A stretch of 64,000 nt of DNA from contig NC_091143.1 of NCBI RefSeq assembly GCF_041381155.1, forward strand, positions 35,640,679 through 35,704,678, written 5' to 3'. Source of the stretch: Argopecten irradians. Taxonomy: Eukaryota > Mollusca > Bivalvia > Pectinida > Pectinidae. The notes under the pieces are model-generated. The model was not told where the DNA came from. It ran no database searches and saw only the letters and a program-made list of their open reading frames with translations. The translations under genes and the position numbers were made by a program. Positions within the stretch are counted from its first letter, which is position 1. Every line of letters begins with the position of its first letter. Shown one piece after another: positions 54,747-64,000 of the stretch.

Positions 54747-55757
54747 CAGGGGCGAAGGAAGCGGGGGGCAGGGGGGGGGGGGGGCAACTGCCCCCCCCCC
54801 GTTCCTTGCCCCCCCCCCCCCCGTTCCCCAGGACGGGGGGCAAACATGTCTTTTTGCCCCCCCCATTTTCGCCGACTGAAATTTTCTAAAAATGTTTATT
54901 TGAAAGAAAAAAGGGTCCTCCTGCACATTTTTCGTACTTCATTCTAGAAAATTTTCCGCTGCGCGGCGTATTTCCTAAAACGTTCAAGCACATAATGTCA
55001 AACCTTAAATAGGCCTAGTCAAAATTCAATACACAGAACTAGACTAAAAATGTCCATCAAAGGATTTTATGTACTACCTAAAAAAATTATCTTAAAAGAT
55101 CAATTTGTTTATGTCTTAGCGAGACAATATTAATTCATTTTTTATGTTACACAACCATGTGCCGATGGTGTGAAGCCGTGTGTATTCAGATCGAGTAGGG
55201 TTGCATAATGTTTTGACGACACAATTATCATTTCTAAATGCAAGCAGCTTTAAATAGAAAAATTACCATGTTAAGAACGCTTTATAATCATTAAAATACA
55301 TCGTAAAACTCATCTCAGGCATTCTAAACCGTATTTTTTTTCCGGGGTAGACACCCGGACCCCCCCCAAACACCAAAATCCCGCGCTTTCGGGCGCTCGC
55401 AAAATCATCAAAATACATTGTAAACCTCATCTCAGCCATTCTAAATTACTATATTTTTTCCGGGGGTCACCCTCAGACACCTAAAACACTAAAATCTCGC
55501 GCCTTCGGCGCTCACACGCTAATCTGGCCAATTTGCGTATTCGTTAATATCCTTTTATAGCGACCCCACTGTCTATAAATGTGTACAAGGATTAAATTTA
55601 CTGATATATGAAAAATGTACATAAAACATATATGGTTGGGAGTTGAATTAATCTCCTCCTGTAGGTGCGGCGGCGGGGGGGGGGGGTGTTACAAAATATT
55701 GAGGACCTTTGTCCCCCCCCCCCCCCCCCCATTACGTTTCATCTTCCTACGCCACTG
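54747..55757. mobile_element. 1.0-kb insertion with CAGKGGCGWAGGAAG ends
   Basis: Left end CAGGGGCGAAGGAAG and reverse-complemented right end CAGTGGCGTAGGAAG form a 15-bp inverted repeat. TACCA is duplicated at 54742-54746 and 55758-55762, and the related copy at about 18120 lacks the insert. Both ends are next to long poly-C/poly-G tracts. Inside, a ~120-bp segment is repeated (AAAACTCATCTCAGGC and CGCGCTTTCGGGCGCTCGC, then a diverged version). No coding capacity. Confidence 0.8.
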
Positions 55758-56057
55758 TACCACAAGGGGTCCTGAAGGAAATAATCGCTGGTAGGTGTAT
55801 CTTGTGAGAAGTCACCTAGCCATACCATATTAGGGAGGTCATACCCCCCCGACCAACGAAGGAAACAGACAAACATAGATGTAAGTATAGTATTAAAACA
55901 CTGTAGCACTCTACAAGGCCGATCAGGGTTTAGGGGAGCTTTGATTACACCTTGGTACTTTACGTACCTGTGTTTGAAATAATACAGAAAGAAACATACC
56001 ACAGGTATTCAACTTCATTATATATAGCAACTAAATCGATCTTTATACATGTATACC

Positions 56058-56183
56058 GCAGTCTCCCAAAACACTCACCTCACACAACATGCACAACACA
56101 CCGCATACATGGGAGGCCGTCCTTACATGACCATAGCTGTTAAAAGGACGTTGATTAACCAAACAAACAAACAAACAAACAAA
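56058..56183 (+). mobile_element. SINE-like insertion with AAAC tail
   Basis: Contains CCGTCCTTACATGACCATAG and GTTAAAAGGACGTTGATTAA, then five CAAA repeats. It interrupts copy 2 of the 54-kb repeat and is absent from copy 1. Its 3' domain is shared with the fragment at 30435-30515 and, in part, with the tRNA-SINEs. Confidence 0.7.
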
Positions 56184-57578
56184 CTTTCTAAATGTTGATA
56201 TTTTTAATACATAAATCTTTGCAACTGTATCCAAAATTAACGTTTACCTATTTTAACAGAACTCATTGAAGTAAGTTAACAACATTTACAAATTAACTTC
56301 TATATATATATCTCGTCATCTATAAAGTAGAATTAAGATTTTTTCGTTTTTATGATATTTCTCTGTGATGGCAATCCCGGTAACTCTGAGTTCTTTTTAT
56401 TATACCTGATATAAAATATACCGGTTTACCCTTGTGATACAGTAATAGTGATTAAGTGTGAAAAACAGTGTACAAATTCAGAACATCAAATATTAAATTT
56501 CCGGTTGAAACGTTCCAGTTCAACGTTACCACAGGGACCTGGCACGACTTTTTTTAAACTAACAGTATACATGTATATATATTATAGTATCAAGGGTATG
56601 AACTCGGCGGTCGAGAAAAACGGACCTGTTTTTTTAAAACCATGATTATTTTAATAAATGGGTTCTATACAACATTGACTGATATATATACTAACCCCGG
56701 TAATTAAACAGGTCCATGATATATGACATATAACAATATTTTCTTGTACTTATATATGATGAACGGAACGTTAACTCATAACCTTGATTTACATTAATCA
56801 TAAATTGTTTCAAGAGGAAAAAGTATCGACGAGTTACCGATGTACTAGCTATATAGTCCGCTAAACATACCTTTATATGTACATCTGTAGGCTGGTTTAG
56901 CGGACCATTGATGTACATGTATGATTCATTACACATTAATGTACACTTATATACACCAAAAAGTATTGCATTTACACTATAGATAGATATAACATCACAC
57001 AGAAGTCTAAATTTAGTTAAATATAACGTCGACGTCGATAATTTTTCATTTAGATTAAATGTACAGTTTAAATTGGTACCATATTCCCTGCCGATTCCCT
57101 GCCGAACTCATGTACACCCCTCTTACAAATTATGAGAATAATTCTTTCTCTAGTGATTTTTGGTATTTTGAAAGAGAAGCTACTTAATTTCGTAGTTTAA
57201 ATGTAATCTGTATAAAGCTACATAATTAAAATTCCTTTTCTTGACCATTTTTAATTTACACGTGTAACATGGTATAGTCATACATGTATGTCAGGCCGAT
57301 ATAATTATGTAAGGATGTGGTAAAAATACGCGACTCTTGAATGTTGTAATGCAAAAAACTGTTGCATATAATCGATTACTACATGCAGTTGGATTTACAA
57401 CAATGGAATGTTATAATCACGCTAACGAATGATATGAAATAACATTTTGGCATATATTACATGTATCTATAAAGCAGTCAAGAAATGAATCAACGGGGAA
57501 TTATATACCCTGTACAGCTGTACTCATCCTTCGTGTGATGCTTGATGAAACGGAACTAAGTACCGACTAACGTTTGGA

Positions 57579-57704
57579 CTAAATCGTCGAGTAGGGCCTG
57601 AGTAACCCAAAAGCTAGTCTGTTTAGTGAAACGCAGAACTAAATCGCTTAGTAGGACCTAAGTAACCCAAAAGTTAGTCTGTTTAGTGAAACGTAGACCT
57701 AAAT
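57579..57704. repeat. Tandem duplication, 60-bp unit, two copies
   Basis: The unit starts CTAAATCG and includes AGTAACCCAAAAGCTAGTCT and GTTTAGTGAAACG. Two copies with few differences, plus the first bases of a third. Confidence 0.85.
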
Positions 57705-58398
57705 TTAGATAAAAAAATGATGAAATATCCGTACCTCGTCCTTCTACCCGCCTATAATCTATGCTAGCTAGGGTATGAGACTGAATAATCTAGCTGTCTT
57801 ACTAAACCGTCAAGTTTCAAATATAAATAATCTAAGATAAATAAAGTAATGTGTCAGATTTCTTACATTGTTATTCCAGTGCGTAATTTCTGAGATTTCT
57901 GTTGGACAATGAAATTTTACATCAAGTTGATATGCAGACATGTACAGACAGAGAGATACACAGACAGACAGTGAATTGATATAGAATCTTGGAGAAACTT
58001 ATGCTCACTAGTCAGTAATATAGATAACTTATATTTCTCTAAAAAACATAAAAAAAAATAAAAAAAAAAATAATTGATTGTGAAGTCATGATTTTCTATG
58101 TGTCATCTTTTAATTCTGTATTGCTGTTAACATAACTGTGATATGGGGGTTATAATTTCGATGAATTCTTGGATTTATCAAATTTAATATCTCGCGAAAT
58201 GTATGTAAATCACGGTATTACATATCCGAGCCTGTCGTATAAATGACTATTTAGATATGATGTGCGAAAATAAGCCCCCATGAAAAAGTTCCAAAAGAAA
58301 TCGCGAAATTTTCCACCCGCGAAAGAATTTAACAACTATACTAACTTAACTTAATAACAATTGCCTAATCCTGTAGGTACTTAATTACGTGTAAAAAA

Positions 58399-58408
<10 letters not shown>

Positions 58409-58433
<25 letters not shown>
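58409..58433. repeat. Poly-A tract
   Basis: About 25 consecutive A residues, close to the left end of the MITE at 58484. No retroelement body was recognised upstream. Confidence 0.85.
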
Positions 58434-58435
<2 letters not shown>

Positions 58436-58483
58436 CATTTTATCACGAAATCATGATTATTTACTCATATGCCATTAATTACC

Positions 58484-58848
58484 TTAAAGTTACTCCACCG
58501 CCGACAGAGAATAAACGATACTAATCATTTAAACAATAATTGTTGTTTAATTGCGTATATATATATGACTAATTAACACAAAAACTATAATAAAAATAAT
58601 TTATTTTGCCTTTGGTGCATGCGCAATCAGTACTTCATTCCATATAGGATATAGTGCCACGGAATTTTTTCGGGATGCAATTAATTATTTTTAATATTTT
58701 TATCTTGAAATAAAATTAGAAGCTCGAACTTTTCAATGGTGGTAATGGTGTAAAGTAAGTAACTTTTGTAACTGAAGAAAAATACTTAGTCGTCTGCTCC
58801 TGATTTGATAGAGAAAAGAACCATTTGGCTGTGGTGAAGCATCTTTAA
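58484..58848. mobile_element. MITE with TTAA ends, copy 2
   Basis: Begins TTAAAGTTACTCCACCGCCG and ends in reverse complement TTAAAGATGCTTCACCACAG, giving an inverted repeat of about 18 bp bounded by TTAA. It is collinear with 12972-13311 but keeps about 25 bp more in the middle. Confidence 0.82.
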
Positions 58849-61040
58849 CAGTTGCGTAACTTCAAAGATAACAATACAAGTTTCTATGTTCGCACGTCTT
58901 CACATGTAACGTTTCAAACACCCTATCATTGACGTAGAAGGAAGAATTGCTATTCAGTTCGAGTGATGTCGCCAGTCCCAGCAATCAGAGACAGGATTGG
59001 CCGGGTTTGACATAATCCTAGTTTTTTGTAGAAGGGGAATTCAACAGTAATACATCAAGGAAAACTTCGATTACATTCGAGTTTACTTTGACATTTTGAT
59101 GAATAGTCTTCCCTCCTTTGGAAATCCGCAAAGCGACACTTCATGTCCCTTGGGAAGAGCCACTGAACATTATCCGTCATATTGGAAATCAAGTCAGACT
59201 CTCCCCCTATATAAAGCTTACGAGAGGCATTAGACGGATGCGGTATCATTGCGATTGGTTAATCAAATCCACGCGATAACTGGCAAAAAGTCACTTGTCC
59301 TGCTCGAGATTTGGACGACAAAATACAATTTGTAGTCTCAACAGCGCCCTAATTATGGCGTCAGTTTATAGCGTCGCTTGTTAGCGTCTAGATCTCATCA
59401 TGTCGACCTACTCGTCCCCGCTAGCTCTTGATGTCATCCCTCAAACGTAGCAGACCAACGCATAGACGTGTGGAGGGTACGAATGAGCAGACGACACCTG
59501 TACTGTAAAAACTATATCATTTCAACTTGCTAGATAATGTTATATTTTAGTTATTTATATATTAAACACATATCGCATCATTGGATCCATGAAATGATAA
59601 TGAAATCATAATTAATGTTTGAATAAATTTTAACGAAGCCAGTGACTTCATATTTTTCTTTAGATAAATGAAGATCGTCATTTTGTTTGGAAAAAGGGGC
59701 AAAAAAATTAGTCCGATAATACTTTCTGAACCCCAGAACCATACAGGTTTCTTCGCATGGACTTGCACAGTTAGTTTGATTATTCCAACATCTGCATGAT
59801 AAAACTCAAGAGCTTCTAACTTCTGATTTGAAATATGGAATTTAATTTACGGATCTTTAGCATTGCTTAATGCTAAATTAATGATGATTTTTATTTATTT
59901 TTTTTTTTTGTTATTTTTTTCCGATCAATTAGAAGATTAAGTACATTGTAGCTACAATAATCGATGAACTATTAATGTGCCCTACATTCAAAAATCAAAA
60001 TAAATCTGTACAAAAATTATGCATATCATAAGATCCAAAAGCAGAAGATTTTTGCTGTGCACCATGACTATCAGTACCGAGTCGGCAAACCACAGACCAA
60101 ACAGTATTGTTAATCAGGTTGTTTTTCCGATGTCGATGTTTGGCCTCGGTGAAAGCGCGAGGATGCCTCGTCAGAAACGCTGATGAAACTGTCATCAGCA
60201 GACACTGTGGTTGATGTAACGAAATTGAATTTTGAACTGGTGACTTTGTCGTTTTTCATTAGCTGATGTCTAAATGGACATGTTTTAGCCTTACAGCGGA
60301 CAAAATTTCCGGAAATGGTGCCAAAACTGACTTAAAGAATTGTATGCCAGCCCTCGGCATGGTACCAAAGACTAACGTCTACTACCGGAGACGGAAAACC
60401 GGGGGCGAAAATTGAAAGGACACCGGCCGAAATTGGTTTAGAATCGACCCAAACCACAAAACCATAACCGCTAATTATAAGCTGAAACCAAAATTCGATT
60501 TAGATTGAATTTCAAACAATAAATGTTTTGCGATGAAAATGAATACTACAAGAATGACTGATCGACAAATACGTTGTCTGAAAACTACCGTGAAAAGAGT
60601 ATAGCTTTTTGGCTTGGACATTCACTTGAATTTGTGCTAAATGATAGGTTAAATATCATTAGAACAACAAAGTATCAACGTTAAGTTTTGTAGTTTGTTT
60701 AACCAATGACATCTCCTAAATCTCTTCCGACGTTGGAATTGTACCTGTTATACCGATTGCATTTCAACTTCTTCTCGTTAACTTTCGTCTGCCTATCGTA
60801 TCTCATTGACGTTTGGTCTGAACGGTCTACAATTTATTCCCGAAACGCCTCTTTTATCAAAAACGTACTTACCTCATTTCCACCTATTATGCTCCCGTAT
60901 ATATTACACCTATGTACGTGTTTCGTCTTCTTCTTTAGAAAAGAAACTGTTTGATCAGGAGAACATTGGTTTTACTGTGACGTGTAATGTTCTTAATTGA
61001 GCGCCGATAAGAAAATCAAACCCAGAAAACTTCTGATATC
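58849..61040. other. Non-coding stretch
   Basis: Apart from the possible TATA box at 59208, no gene or repeat was recognised. The 82-codon plus frame at 60706-60954 is hydrophobic and without motif. Confidence 0.45.
59205..59262 (+). promoter_or_regulatory. Possible core promoter (TATA box and inverted CCAAT)
   Basis: CCCCCTATATAAAGC at about 59203-59217 is a strong TATA-type sequence inside an unusually GC-balanced, low-repeat stretch (58930-59500). ATTGG at 59254-59258 is an inverted CCAAT. No exon is recognised downstream, so this is only a suggestion. Confidence 0.2.
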
Positions 61041-61079
61041 CATAGTCTGTGAATTCTTTTACATGACAAAAACAAACTT

Positions 61080-61500
61080 ACAGCTACATGTAGGTCTAAG
61101 CAGGAGTTCCATATGACTCTAAATCGCAAAATTTTAATTGTCGTGAAAATATTCTTAGACCAGGGGAACCATGTGACCCTAAATCGCGATATGTAATCGC
61201 TGCAAAAATGTTTTAAGCACAGGGATGCCATGCTGCTCTAAATCGCAAAATTTGATTGTCGCAAAAATGTTCTTAGCCCAGGGGTACCATGTGACTCTAA
61301 ATCGCAAAATTTAATTGTCGCAAAAATGTTCTTAGATCAGGGGTACCATGTGACTAAATCGTAAAATTTAATTGTCGCAAATTGTTTAATTACCATGTGA
61401 ATCTAAAAAAATTTAATTATCGCAAAAAATGTTCTTAGCTCAGGGGTACATGTACAATGTGACTCTTCATCGAAAAATTTAATTGTCGCGAAAAGGGTAT
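61080..61500. repeat. Tandem repeat, ~59-bp unit, about seven decayed copies
   Basis: Units share AGGGGTACCATGTGACTCTA, AATCGCAAAATTTAATTGTC and GCAAAAATGTTCTTAG. The central copies (61214-61340) are closest to each other; the outer ones carry deletions. Confidence 0.85.
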
Positions 61501-64000
61501 TAAAATTGAAAACGGTAAATTTTGTCACCGCGAAAATCAGATGGTTTACAGTATGTTGTTCCGAATGGTTTTCATCACGTGCTTTACATTATGTTGTTCC
61601 CAATGTTCTTCATCACGTCACACTGCATTCATTCTGTCACAATGAGTAGTCAAACTGAAACATTTTAACGGTTACAATGGAATAACGAATATAAAAACAA
61701 GGAGATTTGTTTTAAACAATAGTTGAATATTTGAAATAAAGATTAATCACAGATATTTGTATCCACGAAATCATTTTAATATTCCATACCACGAAAGAAA
61801 ATACCCACGAATATTTCCTGTTATAGATTATATAGTGTTCGATGGTTTCATCCGTGTATAGTATTTAGCTATTTGATCAAAGTTGTTTGCTTCTCAACAG
61901 AACAGATTTTATGATATAAAGAGCCAAATATGTGGTATGTGTAAAATAACAAAAAGCTGTATGCATTACCATTTTTTATATTCAATTATTTATTTCTCAA
62001 TCGAAAAGAGATTAAAATTAATAATAGCTATCATTATTGTAATTTGTAATTCTTGATACAATTAAATAAAATGTCCACTCATTAACGTCCATTTTAAATG
62101 AAACATTAATGATATTGTTCTTTCCAAAAATAAAAATGCCTGCTTGTTTGATGTCGTTTTGCTTTATTTTATTGGCAATCTATCAAGATTCGACAATTGG
62201 TGGTTTCAGTATTATTACATGGCTGGCGTTAAGTGATGACGCAAAGCGATCTGCTCTGTAAAATAGCACCTCGTGCACGCTCGCTGTCTCTCACATGTTT
62301 GTTGCCACGCGGAGATGCAATCTGAATCATAACTGACAGCTCGGTATTGAAACTGACAAGATGTGTACTTTCGCTTTACAATGCTTTCACATTGCTTACT
62401 CAAGTCAGAGAAATAAGTTAATATGGAACAACAAAGAGTAGAAGAAACCGCTTTTTGTCAGCTCTTTCACCATGTTAATGGACTGTGAGTTAAACTAAAT
62501 GGCTATCACAGTTAATGTACACATATTTCAATGACGTATTACGCGTCTCAGATCGGCTGCACTCGCGTCTGTTTATTGGACGTTGAAGGCATGAAATATT
62601 GGATTAAATTCAATGAATAATATTTCAATTAATTTACGGTTTACGCTATAGTTAGGGCGGTCACCTCCTCAGCGGAACCTGTTGGCATTTCCTCGATATA
62701 ATGGAAAGATGAGTTTTCTTCCTGTGGAGCTTTCTGAAATGATTATCCACTTTTGAAAGCACTGCGCGTTAGCATCCAAATCAATTGGATTTTAATACCA
62801 AAATATCTTTGATAAATGAAGGCCGAGAAAGCTGGTAAAGAATAGCGCGCTGAGAGCGTCTCTCAACACTTATTACGGGCAAACTATGTTACAAATGCTA
62901 TTTATCTATATAACTGTTAAAGACAGATATAATAGATATTAAATTAAGGTCTAGGAAATAGGGAATTTATTAGGTTGGGATGGATTTTAGTGGCGCTTTA
63001 AGCCTTCGTAGCACCTGAGTCGGCAACCTATCACCTTATACGCTTTTGTTTGATGCTATCTCTCCTGATCGAATCAGCTCCAATCGGATTAGGAGACTCA
63101 GCATTACCACAGACAAATGTATTCTCTGCTTGGAAACTGCTCCAAATGCATTGGCGCGTAAATCTCCTAATCAAGATTTTCTATTTTTCATATCGTTTAG
63201 ATTTGTTTGTGATTTGGTAGCGGCTAGGAAGACCAGGCTGGTAATATCATACTCTCTCGTCTCATCAGGACAGGGAGCAACCAAGCGCGAGATAACCCGG
63301 GCTGTTAATATAGCAACGTAATAATGGGAAAATCTGTCTTAGGGGCTTTTCGTCTATACCAGTTTGACTAATATTCTTAAATCTGTGATTTGTAAAATAT
63401 CAATTGGACACACAACGCACGGTCCAACATATGACAAGGCATACCGTCGAATATTCCCTTCGTATGGTCATTAGTTCCGGTACATAGATTTGCCAGTGTA
63501 TTAGACTTTAATGGTATGGTCGCTCGGCTTGTCCTGACATAGGGTGTTTGCGGCGAACACAGTGTCCTCTTGTAGCGGATTAGGTGCAAGAAATTAGTTT
63601 TATTAGTGACTTTAGTCTTAACGATTGTCATTCGTCGTGTTTTCCAATTTCTCCCTTCAATGTGCCAGAAAATAGAGTTGAGATATAAACACAAAGATGG
63701 TGGTTTGTTCTAACAGTAAGAGCTGTCGTCTGCCCGTGTCATAAGTCAAACAAATAGTGCCGAATTGACGATTTTCCCATTGATGGATCCCTCGTTTGAG
63801 CAATAAAATGCTTGATACAATAGACGTCGTAAAGACGCAGGAGGAAATGATTGAGGATTATGATTTAACAAGTCTTTCGTTTATGCTATAAAAGAAGAGA
63901 CATGTATATTTTATAAGAATTCTTTCGCATTAATGAAATTTCAACATACAACATAGAAAGATATCAAAATTTACTGAAATTTTTGCTGTTCTTTTTGGTA
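61501..64000. other. Non-coding stretch to the window end
   Basis: No gene recognised. A short direct duplication, TATGTTGTTCC followed by TTCATCACGT, occurs at 61553-61618. Frames at 62215-62403, 63046-63321 and 63377-63694 have no motif. Parts (62.2-63.3 kb) are less AT-rich than the surroundings and might be regulatory. Confidence 0.4.

Larger units (their letters stand above)
54075..57030 (+). repeat. Diverged repeat, copy 2, with nested insertions
   Basis: Collinear with 17655-19175 (landmarks CCTGCATTTCTGGACACTTT near 54294, TATACATTACACATCG near 54623, TCAGCATCACCCATCATA near 54693, GATCAGGGTTTAGGG near 55920, AATCGATCTTTA near 56033, GGCAATCCCGGTAACTC near 56369, CACAGAAGTCTAA near 56997). 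Relative to copy 1 it carries extra DNA at about 54321-54500 (a segment with GGGTCGGTCGGGTAACC), at 54747-55757 and at 56058-56183. Copy 1 therefore shows the state before each insertion. Confidence 0.7.

Noticed and set aside
54643..54926. Pro/Gly-rich open frames
   Set aside because: They read through poly-C/poly-G tracts at the end of a transposon insertion.
60706..60954. 82-codon hydrophobic plus frame
   Set aside because: No signal peptide logic, no homologous motif and no promoter or splice support.
63046..63321. 91-codon plus frame near the window end
   Set aside because: CxxC-like residues are isolated and no domain is recognisable; more likely chance.

Overview
The window reads as nuclear DNA of a eukaryote, most likely a bivalve mollusc. 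It is AT-rich, its protein genes are split by GT-AG introns, and it is crowded with short transposons, tRNA-derived SINEs and long minisatellites of the kind seen in bivalve genomes. The assignment to bivalves is inference from gene and repeat types; nothing here fixes a species.

Three host genes can be supported. At 85-1340 (+) is the last coding exon of a voltage-gated sodium channel alpha subunit, from the domain IV voltage sensor to the C-terminus. At 10611-11651 (-) is a complete single-exon rhodopsin-family GPCR of 346 residues. From about 47.4 kb down to 27.5 kb (-) runs cytosolic threonyl-tRNA synthetase (TARS1), with 15 well-defined exons and two more that are present only in degraded form. 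The three genes have no evident functional link.

Layout: 0-1.3 kb, Nav exon; 1.3-5.7 kb, AT-rich and without a secure gene (one candidate terminal exon at 4.5 kb); 5.7-10.1 kb, a decayed Ty3/gypsy LTR retrotransposon on the minus strand; 10.6-11.7 kb, GPCR; 13-20.4 kb, DNA transposons including a nearly intact Tc1 element; 20.6-26.0 kb, two adjacent minisatellites (35-bp then 21-bp unit); 27.5-48.1 kb, TARS1, with a 6.4-kb 39-bp minisatellite in one intron; 48.9-49.5 kb, a tandem repeat carrying paired nuclear-receptor half-sites; 50.4-52.5 kb, a 2.1-kb terminal-inverted-repeat element with 5-bp target duplications; 54-57 kb, a diverged second copy of the 17.6-19.2 kb segment with later insertions nested in it; 57-64 kb, non-coding sequence with small tandem repeats.

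Two points matter most to a user. First, TARS1 as assembled cannot be complete: the exons that should encode the second half of the editing domain are absent exactly where the 39-bp minisatellite sits, and 32.8-34.5 kb looks like an insertion-rich, error-laden copy of neighbouring sequence, probably an assembly fault. Second, the 2.1-kb element at 50.4 kb has ends (CACCGTG) and a target duplication length (5 bp) that fit the Transib/RAG-like group; it carries no recognisable transposase.
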